From PSRI01 sp041484195 (GTDB taxonomy: Bacteria > Bacteroidota > Bacteroidia > Chitinophagales > Chitinophagaceae): a stretch of DNA of 64,000 nt. The translations under genes were made by a program, and so were the position numbers. The notes below the pieces were generated by a model. It was not told the DNA's origin and searched no databases. It saw only the letters and a program-made list of their open reading frames with translations. The stretch lies in assembly GCA_041484195.1 (NCBI GenBank), contig JBGPHC010000012.1, positions 54,573 through 118,572 on the forward strand, read 5' to 3'. Shown in pieces: positions 19,135-27,861 of this stretch; the first letter of the stretch is position 1; the number at the start of each line of letters is the position of its first letter.

Positions 19135-20004
19135 CTAACTATTAGATGAAGCAGGCGAAAGGTAACCGGCCATAAGATGTCCGATCACCTGTTCACCGCG
19201 GATGTTCGCATGGACTTCATCGCGATGGAACCAATCGATAGGATGCCCCGACATACAGATATAACGCCCCCAGTAAGCATTCATGTCAAAAAAGCCGATT
19301 TTTGCTTCCATGGAAAGATCCAGAAGGCCTTTCCGGTAATTTCCCGGCTTGGACGGTATGTCAAAGCTCCATTGCTTATCGTTATAAGGATCTGTCGTGC
19401 CAAAAACATTTGTTACCAACAATATATCGCATGGCTGGGTTGTACGCACCTGATGGATCACTTTTTTGATCGATTTAATATCGTTTTTCTGGCTTATCCC
19501 CCCAATGATCAATAAGTCAGGGTGTTGCGGAAGCACATAATGTTTTATCCGTCCTTTTTCCTTGTACCACCAGCAACCGGTGCTTCCTCTCACAATGGCT
19601 ACAGCATTGATCTTACATTTCGGGTATTGTGTCTGAAGTAGGGTGTACCATGCGGACCGGTAGGTATCATTAATAATACTGTCACCCAGCATTACGATTT
19701 TCAGCTCGCCTCCATCCTGTGCAAGCGCCGCTGCTGTGCGGGGAAGTCTCAGCCACCGTTCGGATGAAGGCACGTATTCGACCTTCGGGATCTCAGCGAT
19801 AGCCGTTGCGATCTGTTCAGGTGTATGCTCAGGCTTACTAATGATGAATACGCCATCTTTGTCGGGTTGCTCAGCAAAAGCTGGCGGTGAATGAGTTCCC
19901 TCCAGCCAGCCTGACTGCATGCGAATGGATCCAAAAGCTTGTGATACTGTAAAGGCCGCAGACAATGCTGATATATTTTTCAGAAAGCGGCGTCTTTCTT
20001 TCAT
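19135..20004 (-). CDS. SGNH/GDSL hydrolase with Tat-like signal
   Basis: Started at ATG 20004 (289 aa) because this gives MKERRRFLKNISALSAAFTV, a twin-arginine-like signal; an ATG at 20073 would add 23 polar residues. The catalytic Ser block is IVMLGDSIIND (S109). Asn/Gly positions follow in VRGSTGCWWYKEKG and IIGGISQKND. The Asp-His pair is likely in WFHRDEVHANIRGEQ. SGNH proteins in PULs are usually carbohydrate esterases (acetyl or other acyl groups), which fits a decorated glycan, though the acyl group is unknown. It lies between the FISUMP and Gfo/Idh/MocA genes. Confidence 0.75.
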   Translation of the reverse strand: MKERRRFLKNISALSAAFTVSQAFGSIRMQSGWLEGTHSPPAFAEQPDKDGVFIISKPEHTPEQIATAIAEIPKVEYVPSSERWLRLPRTAAALAQDGGELKIVMLGDSIINDTYRSAWYTLLQTQYPKCKINAVAIVRGSTGCWWYKEKGRIKHYVLPQHPDLLIIGGISQKNDIKSIKKVIHQVRTTQPCDILLVTNVFGTTDPYNDKQWSFDIPSKPGNYRKGLLDLSMEAKIGFFDMNAYWGRYICMSGHPIDWFHRDEVHANIRGEQVIGHLMAGYLSPASSNS

Positions 20005-20289
20005 GATTCCTTGCTTTCTCTGATCACCCTGATTGATTGAAAAGCGTTCTTCGCTGATTTTGTTTTTTTCCATGTTTTTTATTTTAAATTATTTTATACG
20101 ACTGTTATCTGGTACGATCTTCATCGCTGGTATTCCCTTTTCTCCTGGCAAGCGCCACATTGTAGTGGCTTTCCTGTTCACAAGGCGGTTCCGGAAAAAA
20201 GATAGCCATACGCCGGCATTTATTTTAAATTTCATTATTGTTTGCTTTTATCCACCCATTCAGGTTTAGGAATTACCGATCATGGTAAA
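20005..20289. other. Spacer with only a doubtful 48-codon ORF
   Basis: About 285 bases between the SGNH and FISUMP genes. A minus-strand 48-codon frame (20089-20235, starting MKFKINAGVWLSFF) is open but matches nothing I know and has no signal or domain. I leave it as unassigned. The spacer is long enough to hold an internal promoter. Confidence 0.4.
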
Positions 20290-20892
20290 TCAATTCTTCA
20301 TACACCGGATGCTATACCCGGCCTCTTTATGATTGCTTCCATACTTGTGGATCACATTATCGTCATAGCGAAGGGAGAAATACCATGCACCTCTGCCGAG
20401 ACTGGTTGACGACCACCAATAGCCTTCAGTACCCGTGCCGCCAAATACGCCGCCGTAATTGCGGTATCCTCCTGGAATTGCCGAGAAACCGCTGCTGTTG
20501 CTTGCAATGCTATCTGAAGCATTCCAACCCTTTTTTGCTTTGAGCTTGCCGCCGACAACAGCAGGACCACCCAGATAATTGATAAGTTCCATCCATTCAT
20601 CGGCGCTGGGCAAGTGCCAACCTGACGGGCAGGCTTCCGCAGCCGCTATCGGTGTGTACAGTCGCCGGCCTGATTTATCGCAATTGCTGCTATCGTTTTC
20701 ATAGCACCAACTGCCCGTTTTGGTATAAAAATTCAGGTCCTGCGCCATCCATGTTTGCTTACCGATCATCACTGTTCTATATGTTTTGCCATCACGCGTA
20801 TCTTTAAACTTACCTGTTTGCTGTGCTGAAGCATTGATCGCGACAATCATAAAAACAAGCGCCTTTATTAAATTTCTTACTGGATACATCAC
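20290..20892 (-). CDS. FISUMP-domain secreted protein
   Basis: A 200-aa protein with a signal peptide (VRNLIKALVFMIVAINASA) and one domain of the Fibrobacter succinogenes major paralogous type (PF09603). The hallmarks are DTRDGKTYRTVMIGKQTW, MAQDLNFYT, CPSGWHLPSADEWMEL, GGYRNYGGVFGG and the terminal GYSIRCMK. The domain resembles the C-type lectin/FGE-like fold and is common in secreted Bacteroidota proteins, but its role is not established. Its place inside a glycan-degradation cluster suggests a binding or surface function. Four Cys may form disulfides. Confidence 0.8.
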   Translation of the reverse strand: MMYPVRNLIKALVFMIVAINASAQQTGKFKDTRDGKTYRTVMIGKQTWMAQDLNFYTKTGSWCYENDSSNCDKSGRRLYTPIAAAEACPSGWHLPSADEWMELINYLGGPAVVGGKLKAKKGWNASDSIASNSSGFSAIPGGYRNYGGVFGGTGTEGYWWSSTSLGRGAWYFSLRYDDNVIHKYGSNHKEAGYSIRCMKN

Positions 20893-20932
20893 TTTTTTAA
20901 ATTTTCATTTTAGTGCGTTGTTAGTATTACCA

Positions 20933-22441
20933 TTACTGTTCAAAAGCAGCAGTACCGGCTTCCCTGGCGGTAACTTTTATAGTGCCCAGTTTATATCTTT
21001 TATGGCCGTCATTGCTATCATAAGGTAATTCCACTAGCGGAGTTCCATCCGATTCGCCGATGGAAAAATAAATGTCGTACTCACCAGGTTTGGTACTAGT
21101 ATAGGAAACCCTGTTTTCAATCTTATATGTGGGGGACACGGTAAAGTTGGAATTTATTTTTTCAACCGGCGCCCGATCCGGTTTTCCTACTTTTAGATTT
21201 TTAACATTCACATTTTGATCTACTAACACTGAAACAATTCCTCCTTTCCTATCTTTCAGCGTAATACAGGGGTAGCCTCCAGGATAACAGGGCGCCACTC
21301 CGACATTGGCGAGAGAGGCGGATACGGAAAAAGGTTCCCCCAATTTTATGCTGTCTGGCCAAGTGATCTCACGCAATTGAATGCGGTATCCCATGCGTTT
21401 ATTGACCATATCGACGCCCTCTTTCATTTCCTGCAAAAATTCGCGCGGCCAGTAATGGATGGACATATAGCTGGCATGATATTCTTCCACTGATCTCAAT
21501 AACAATTCTTTCGTAAAAGCATTCCTCGCTTTTGAAGATCCGTAATGCTCAGTTTCTATAATAACAGGTCTGGTAGGCCAGAACAATTGAGAAATCCCCG
21601 CACTGAACCACATTTCAGGAGGCGGAAGAACCATGATACTGTCATCCCTTAATGTCAGGCCTTTGGACAATGCATAGTCCGTAATAGGAAAATGCTGCTT
21701 CGTTATATCGGTCGTGCCTGCAAAGTCATCTCCGATAGCAATAAGTGTTTTTTTAAAATATTTGCAGTGCAGATCAACATGTTTTTTCTGCATTTCCAAC
21801 GTACTGATGCAAAATCCAGAGCTCCCAGCGGAATGACCTTCTCCCCAGATTCCGAGAGAGCCAATATCCACAAAAGCCACATGAGGATTGCCGTCATACC
21901 TGGAAGCCATGGCGGAAAGGAAATTCTCCAGTTTTTCAAGAAAGACGGGATCACAAAAATCAGGGTGATCTCTTCTTCCCGGTGTTCCGCTCGTTTTAGC
22001 CCCTGCTTTTTCAACCCATTGGGGTGTTGCATAAGGGAAGTTCTCATAGCAGGTAATCCGCAAAGCTATTTTTTTGCCCTTATCAATCCAGCGCTGTGCA
22101 GGGGTATCAATAACCTCCCAATTATATTTTCCTTCCTCCGCTTCAATAAAAGACCAGGCAATCCGCAAATAGATTACTGATAATCCCGGAAAATCGTCCA
22201 GTGTATCAGAAGGTTCCAGCCTGGAACCGTAATTTGTCAGGCTATTGCTGTAATAATGAAGAGTCCATCCCATATCAGGATTGATCAACGCTTTGCCATT
22301 ATCGGCTAACATAACCGACCTTAAGCGGGGAGAAAACGGATGCCTGATCAGTCCTGCCATGGCAGGACTGCCAGCACTTAATAAGGTTAATCCAGTCAGC
22401 CCAGTGTTTCTTAAAAAGCGACGGCGATCTATATTTTTCAT
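20933..22441 (-). CDS. DUF4832 protein with GH-A-like TIM barrel, Tat signal
   Basis: A 502-aa protein starting with MKNIDRRRFLRNTGLTGLTLL, a twin-arginine signal. The central part (about residues 50-360) resembles clan-A glycoside hydrolases of the GH42-like or DUF4832 type: LINPDMGWTLHYYSN, VIYLRIAWSFIEAEEGKYNWEVID, KKIALRITCYENFPYATPQWV and VAFVDIGSLGIWGEGHSAG. The Glu in WGEGH and one in IIETEHYG are good candidates for the two catalytic acids. A C-terminal beta-sandwich (about 370-495) follows. DUF4832 has no assigned activity. A second, distant copy lies at 30.3-31.7 kb in the same cluster. Confidence 0.7.
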   Translation of the reverse strand: MKNIDRRRFLRNTGLTGLTLLSAGSPAMAGLIRHPFSPRLRSVMLADNGKALINPDMGWTLHYYSNSLTNYGSRLEPSDTLDDFPGLSVIYLRIAWSFIEAEEGKYNWEVIDTPAQRWIDKGKKIALRITCYENFPYATPQWVEKAGAKTSGTPGRRDHPDFCDPVFLEKLENFLSAMASRYDGNPHVAFVDIGSLGIWGEGHSAGSSGFCISTLEMQKKHVDLHCKYFKKTLIAIGDDFAGTTDITKQHFPITDYALSKGLTLRDDSIMVLPPPEMWFSAGISQLFWPTRPVIIETEHYGSSKARNAFTKELLLRSVEEYHASYMSIHYWPREFLQEMKEGVDMVNKRMGYRIQLREITWPDSIKLGEPFSVSASLANVGVAPCYPGGYPCITLKDRKGGIVSVLVDQNVNVKNLKVGKPDRAPVEKINSNFTVSPTYKIENRVSYTSTKPGEYDIYFSIGESDGTPLVELPYDSNDGHKRYKLGTIKVTAREAGTAAFEQ

Positions 22442-22578
22442 TTTGTAGAATAGCTTAGCAGTTACTATGAAAATTTTTCTGAATCATATCCCGCTGCCTG
22501 ATCTTTATCTGGATAACCAGGTATCTTAAGCACAAGCGAGGTCAGACAGTTTTTTTGATTTTCTGAATCTGAAATATT

Positions 22579-24999
22579 TCATTCCACAATAATTTCATCG
22601 GCATAGAGCAATGCTTTCTTACCGGCATCAGCACTCCATGCCGGACAGGCACCCACATTAGCAGCCTGGATACGGATGAACCGAAACTCGCTTGCCGGAA
22701 AGCTGACCTTGAAATCTTTCGCCCTTGACTCCCTTCGATTTTCAACGGTGTTGCTGACGGAGCCCAGCAGTCTAAAATCAGTTCCATCAACAGAACCCAA
22801 TACATCAACCTTCTGCGGCCAGAAAATCCGTTGAGACTGTCGTTCCATGCATCCTACCAAAATACTTGAAACAGATTTTTGTGTTCTGAGATCAAGGGTT
22901 GCGATCATGTCCACTCCTTCAAAGGCAACCCATTCCTTACTGTTTCTGCTAAGCGTGCCACGCAGGCAGTCCGTCAGACTTCTTGCTTCTGCGTTACCAA
23001 GTTCTTTGGAAGCAGGATGACTGAATACAGGTGTTATTCCCGCTGCCTTGTGGATCAAGGGGGATTTTTCGGTCGTTCTCCCAATCTTGGAAGGGCCGCG
23101 AAATACGGCAGCCTTGATCATAACCGTTCTATCAATATCGAACGGGTTTTTATACAATTCGGAGTTTTCATTCGGATCCGATCCATCCAAGGAATAACGA
23201 ATTGGGGCTTTGCCATGCTCCGTTGAAAGAGCCAGTTTTACGAACCCTTCCTTTTCGCTCATTTGCGTTGATACCTCCACATTATACATACTGGGGGCAT
23301 ATTTAATACCCAGATTGTTCAGCCGTTTCAGGTTGTATTCCAGCCTGACTACAAAATCGTCCCATATGCGATTGTTTTTAGGTGTCCAGCCTACTTCAGC
23401 TATGGCAAGCAAGCGGGGAAGCAACATATAGTTGGCGTCAGCCTCATTCAGAACAAATTCTCCCCAAAGATTTCCCTGTGTTCCAAGAACATGTTTCGCT
23501 TCTTCTTCGGTAAGTTCAGCAGGAACAGGATCATACGAGTATACTGTGCTAAGTCTGGCCTGGCTAGTACCTAAATCAGGTACCGGAGGTTCCAGTGCGG
23601 GAATACCTTGAAGAAGATTAATATAACAATAATCCATGGGTGTCATCACAACATCATGCCCCATCTTGGCTGCCATGATCCCTCCCCTTTCACCCCGCCA
23701 TGACATGACAGCAGCATTGGGGGCCAGCCCTCCTTCCAGGATCTCATCCCAGCCGATAAGCTTTTTACCATGACTGTTAACAATTTTTTCAACACGCCCT
23801 ATAAAGTAACTTTGCAATTCATGTTCATCCTTGAGACCCTCCGATTTGATTCTTGCCTGGCAACGGGGGCATTTCATCCAGCTTGATTTGTTAGCCTCAT
23901 CACCTCCGATGTCAAAATAGTCGCCCGGAAAAAGCGGTAAAACTTCTGTCAGCAGTGTCTCTATAAATTTAAAAGTTTCCTCTTTACCCGGACACAATGT
24001 ATTTCCAGACCTTACTCCACCCGTTCCAACAGTAAACGGACCTCCACTTCCATCACAGAAAATTTCCGGAATGGATGCAATCGTTGCCCGTGAGTGTCCA
24101 GGCATATCAATTTCAGGGACGACCGTGATGAACCGTTCAGCTGCGTACTTCACCACTTCCCGGATCTCATCCTGCGTATAATACCCCCCATAGGTTGCTT
24201 TCTCTCCAGGCTTTTGAGGCTGCCGGACCCACCATAGTTGATCGTTGTGATCAACTCTCCACGCTCCGATCTCTGTAAGTCTGGGATACTTTTTGCTCTC
24301 AATCCGCCAACCCTGATCGTCGGTCAGGTGCCAGTGGAATGTATTCATCTTATAACGCGCCAGGTAATCTATGTTTTTCTTCATAAATTCAAACGGAAGG
24401 AAATGACGGCTTACATCGAGCATATCGCCCCGCCAAACAAACCGGGGTTTATCGGTGATTTCCACACAGGGCAGCGACCATCCGTTAGCCTTAAAGCTGT
24501 TATCTTCCAACTCCGGGGGAAATAACTGACGCAAGGTCTGTAACCCATAAAAAACGCCTGCAGGTGTGGCAGCTGAAATACTGACATTCCCTGGTGTTAC
24601 CGACAGTGTATATCCTTCTTTTCCCAGTTTTTCTTTGTCCCCATTCAAATTAAAGACCAATGCATTCTTCACCTTCCCGGCAGTAAGATCTTTCTCCAGC
24701 TTAAGAGGAAACCGGGTAGCTTTCTGAAACTCTTCAAGGACGATCTCAATGCCCCGCTGGGCGGCAGCATTATCCGAAGCCAGGATCCAGCGGGTAGTAG
24801 GAACAATATCAAAGGTGCCTTTAGTTATTTCCTTGGTTAGCGGTTGAGGAATAAGACGTATCTCGGCCACCACGTTCACTTTTGAATGAGAGAGGCCACT
24901 TTTGGTATTTGTGCAGGAGATGGATCCTGCTATCATAAAAAAAAGAACAACGAAATATCCCATTTTGACTCTTAACTTATATTCATTTGGCTTTTTCAT
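22579..24999 (-). CDS. GH20 beta-N-acetylhexosaminidase lipoprotein
   Basis: An 806-aa protein with a lipoprotein signal (MGYFVVLFFMIAGSISC). It has a GH20b N-terminal domain (about 45-165), the GH20 barrel (about 170-540) with HWHLTDDQGWRIESKKYP and VVPEIDMPGHSRA, and the catalytic Asp-Glu pair D367-E368 in YFDIGGDEANKSSW. A chitobiase-type C-terminal domain (ALSTEHGKAPIRYSLDGSDP) and a discoidin-like carbohydrate-binding domain (about 670-800) follow. It should release terminal beta-GlcNAc or GalNAc by substrate-assisted catalysis at the outer membrane or in the periplasm. With GH89 and GH123-like proteins nearby, it supports an N-acetylhexosamine-rich target. Confidence 0.93.
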   Translation of the reverse strand: MKKPNEYKLRVKMGYFVVLFFMIAGSISCTNTKSGLSHSKVNVVAEIRLIPQPLTKEITKGTFDIVPTTRWILASDNAAAQRGIEIVLEEFQKATRFPLKLEKDLTAGKVKNALVFNLNGDKEKLGKEGYTLSVTPGNVSISAATPAGVFYGLQTLRQLFPPELEDNSFKANGWSLPCVEITDKPRFVWRGDMLDVSRHFLPFEFMKKNIDYLARYKMNTFHWHLTDDQGWRIESKKYPRLTEIGAWRVDHNDQLWWVRQPQKPGEKATYGGYYTQDEIREVVKYAAERFITVVPEIDMPGHSRATIASIPEIFCDGSGGPFTVGTGGVRSGNTLCPGKEETFKFIETLLTEVLPLFPGDYFDIGGDEANKSSWMKCPRCQARIKSEGLKDEHELQSYFIGRVEKIVNSHGKKLIGWDEILEGGLAPNAAVMSWRGERGGIMAAKMGHDVVMTPMDYCYINLLQGIPALEPPVPDLGTSQARLSTVYSYDPVPAELTEEEAKHVLGTQGNLWGEFVLNEADANYMLLPRLLAIAEVGWTPKNNRIWDDFVVRLEYNLKRLNNLGIKYAPSMYNVEVSTQMSEKEGFVKLALSTEHGKAPIRYSLDGSDPNENSELYKNPFDIDRTVMIKAAVFRGPSKIGRTTEKSPLIHKAAGITPVFSHPASKELGNAEARSLTDCLRGTLSRNSKEWVAFEGVDMIATLDLRTQKSVSSILVGCMERQSQRIFWPQKVDVLGSVDGTDFRLLGSVSNTVENRRESRAKDFKVSFPASEFRFIRIQAANVGACPAWSADAGKKALLYADEIIVE

Positions 25000-25033
25000 T
25001 ATTATCAGATTTAATAGTGTTAATTTATAAAGC

Positions 25034-27784
25034 TCATTTTCCGGCTTCTGCTCCTATTATTATTACGCACGTGCCATAAGGCCCCGGTAATGTCAATTTA
25101 AGATTTGAGCCATTGAACGGCACCGCTGCGCCTGTTGCGACATCGTGGGCCTTCGCCACCGGTGTGAAACCCAGTTTGGCATGATCAATATTGACTGTTA
25201 TTTCTTCATCAGCTTTCTTCCATGTCTGAAGAACAATAAAGAGGCTTTTATCTCCAGGCCTCTCCAGCAGAAGCCATTTATTATTGTCAGGATCATTTAC
25301 ACTGACTGGTGCATTATCCGACCAGTAGTTGATCACCTTGGCTTTGTCGGTGCCATACCCGAATTTCCAAAGCGCATCATTCAGGGTGGCAGAACCCGCG
25401 AGTTTTAATTCATGCACGGCACGCATTCCCCATTCGCTTTGTGGGTAAGTCTTCGGTATTCCCGTAGATCCCAAATTATTGCCGAGGATGCCGAAAAGGG
25501 ATTCTCCCATGCTGCCGGTTTGACGACCGGCGGTTTCGGCCAGCAATAAGTCTGGAGGTACCGGCAACCGTAAGGGACGTGACCGATTGGTTCTACTCTG
25601 TCCATTAACATTGCCCACATTGGGCTGTTGCAATACCGTCGCCGTTGTGTCCCGGTACCACTCCCACTCGATATCAAGGGTGGTGCTGCTCCAGCTATTC
25701 CAGGGCAGTAACCGTGTGTTCGTGATATGCTGGGCAAACACAAGCGGGTATGGCACACCCTTCTTCTGCACTTTATTCATCAATTGCCAAACACGCTTGT
25801 AATAGGTTCGCTGTTCCCAAATGGAACATGCTGGCTGAAGCTTGCCGTTCCCGTCATAATAGGCATCCGAGAGCAATGGATTGTACATGGTATAAGGCAT
25901 CGTATTATCGAAATAGACCCCGATACCACGCTCAAACCACATGTTATGATAATACAGGCAAAAATCTAAGTAGCTTTCCGGATACGCCTGATTTCCGTAT
26001 TTGAAATTGTTGTCCGGTTGCTGCTCGCCGGTAATCTCATTTCGTGGTTTCGTCCAGGGCCATTCCGCACGCCATTCGTCCTGAAAGATCTCCCATTCCG
26101 ACTCTGTAATATCCGAGGCATGCTCCTCCGTGTAGGCCATCCATGATGGATTGGCTAATATTTTGGCAACTTCTTCCGTATAGACACCTGCTGAGGCGAT
26201 CTTTCGCCAATCGCTCTGGTCGTGAAGACTCTTTGCCCGGTTTATAAAAAACCACATGTCCAAGGCAAACCATTTATCGAACCCCGGCTTACCCGTTCCT
26301 CCCCAGGGCTTCTTCCAGGGTTCAGCCCGTTTGCGATCCAGCTTTACGAATACCGTGCTATCAATTATCCCGGTCTCCCTTATTTTGACCAGTTCATCGA
26401 CAACCTGCCAGTGGTAACCCTCGGGGTATTTGTCAGCACAGAGGTAGCTGCCCCAAGCGAGCACGGGACCAGGCGAGGCCGGTGTAATTTTTTGCTTTGC
26501 CCTCCAATTGTCCGGCATCGGGCGGGTGGGGCTCGCCTGCAAACCGAATGTGATATGGCTGGATTTTTTGATTGCGACTGGTTTATTGACCAGGTCAACC
26601 CGCAAATACACGGTATTGCCTCTCCGTTCGATAGTTTGCATGGTGCCATTGGCATCAACGAGGTATCCTTTATCATTGGCTCCAAAAAAGGCCAGACCAC
26701 GCTCCCCACCTCCCAACCATATATAAGGAACAAAATCGGTAGAGATCACATGCTTCCATGGACGAATATCCCGGCATGTCCATAAGATTCCGTCATCACT
26801 GCCTGGCTCTGCTTTCCAAATAGGAGGCAGGGCACCTCTGGGCCACCGGGGAGGATCCTGATCATACGGCTGATTCATCCAAACAATTTTGCCACCGCGG
26901 GGCATTTTCCCCGCGTAGTTGCGGCGCATACTTTCAAAAGCCGTATAATGAAACAAGGAAGCTTCCCCATCTTTTATGGGAATTTCCAGCCACAGGTGCC
27001 GGATGATCTCAGCGCTTTTACCTGGCAATAAGTCCATCTCTACCTTCATGCATCCGTCGTATTCGATCGTTGAAGAAGTCCGCACCCGAACCGGATCCGA
27101 TTCGGCTTCAGCCTGAAACACGGCAACGGTTTTAGTCGAAGCACTCCATTTGCCTTTAGTAAACCGCCAGCTTGCTTCTCCCTTGTCCGTAACCACATGC
27201 AAGGCAATGGGTGCAGCCAGGATTTCCTTTCCCTCGCTTTGTACGCTGTTCCATAGACCAAAACCGTTCATGCGGTAGTTACGCAGCACCACATGAGCCA
27301 CATTATCTTTTATGCGGATGGGTTCGAAAGGAGCATAAATGACATCAGTCTTACCCAGATTATTCCCCAGCCAGGGAAAATTCTTATGCCTGAACGATCT
27401 CACTACGCTCAGGCCCGAACCGGCAGTTACTATCAGTTCATAAATACCATCTTCTAACTTCGGCAGGTTTATCATGCAGGAACCGCTTTTACCAGTTATA
27501 GTAAATGTCTGCTTGGCTACTGTCTTTTTCCCGTCCCGCCGACTGATCACAGCAATTGCTTCACGGCGGCCGGCCAAAGCTTCAGAAGGCAGATCATTGA
27601 TCCTGACTTCCAGCTTATGCAGGCCGGGATAGTAAGCAAACCTGGTGGCCGAATCCAATGCGTCGTTCGGAGAAACGGCCTGACCCTTTACAGAAGCTGC
27701 ACCTGTGATAAAGCAGGCAATCAGCCATACAATCATTCTTGCCTCATGCCGGTAAATGAATGGTATCAATTTTTTTATCACCAC
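25034..27784 (-). CDS. DUF6067 (GH123-like) glycosidase, copy 1
   Basis: The 916-aa frame begins at a GTG (27784); copy 2 starts with GTG at the same place, which supports it, though an internal ATG (residue 17) also fits the signal. Domains: an N-terminal Ig-like segment (LHKLEVRINDLPSEALAG), a beta-sandwich (FPWLGNNLGKTDVIYAPFEP and MNGFGLWNSV), then a barrel-like part with PVLAWGSYLCADKYP, EEHASDITESEWEIFQDEW, IGVYFDNTMPYTMYN and FAQHITNTRLLPWNS. DUF6067 is, to my knowledge, related to GH123 beta-N-acetylgalactosaminidases. Asp or Glu in the YFDN and EEH stretches are candidate catalytic residues. N-terminal identity to the copy at 31.7-34.5 kb is very high, so the two arose by tandem duplication. 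Confidence 0.75.
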   Translation of the reverse strand: MVIKKLIPFIYRHEARMIVWLIACFITGAASVKGQAVSPNDALDSATRFAYYPGLHKLEVRINDLPSEALAGRREAIAVISRRDGKKTVAKQTFTITGKSGSCMINLPKLEDGIYELIVTAGSGLSVVRSFRHKNFPWLGNNLGKTDVIYAPFEPIRIKDNVAHVVLRNYRMNGFGLWNSVQSEGKEILAAPIALHVVTDKGEASWRFTKGKWSASTKTVAVFQAEAESDPVRVRTSSTIEYDGCMKVEMDLLPGKSAEIIRHLWLEIPIKDGEASLFHYTAFESMRRNYAGKMPRGGKIVWMNQPYDQDPPRWPRGALPPIWKAEPGSDDGILWTCRDIRPWKHVISTDFVPYIWLGGGERGLAFFGANDKGYLVDANGTMQTIERRGNTVYLRVDLVNKPVAIKKSSHITFGLQASPTRPMPDNWRAKQKITPASPGPVLAWGSYLCADKYPEGYHWQVVDELVKIRETGIIDSTVFVKLDRKRAEPWKKPWGGTGKPGFDKWFALDMWFFINRAKSLHDQSDWRKIASAGVYTEEVAKILANPSWMAYTEEHASDITESEWEIFQDEWRAEWPWTKPRNEITGEQQPDNNFKYGNQAYPESYLDFCLYYHNMWFERGIGVYFDNTMPYTMYNPLLSDAYYDGNGKLQPACSIWEQRTYYKRVWQLMNKVQKKGVPYPLVFAQHITNTRLLPWNSWSSTTLDIEWEWYRDTTATVLQQPNVGNVNGQSRTNRSRPLRLPVPPDLLLAETAGRQTGSMGESLFGILGNNLGSTGIPKTYPQSEWGMRAVHELKLAGSATLNDALWKFGYGTDKAKVINYWSDNAPVSVNDPDNNKWLLLERPGDKSLFIVLQTWKKADEEITVNIDHAKLGFTPVAKAHDVATGAAVPFNGSNLKLTLPGPYGTCVIIIGAEAGK

Positions 27785-27861
27785 TTTGTTTTGATTTTAG
27801 TTATGCTTTAATGAAATGCTACGATCTATCAGTATCACGAATTTTTTTTAAATCCTACAAA

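Noticed and set aside
20089..20235. 48-codon minus-strand ORF
   Set aside because: Open but no family, no signal; left as spacer content.
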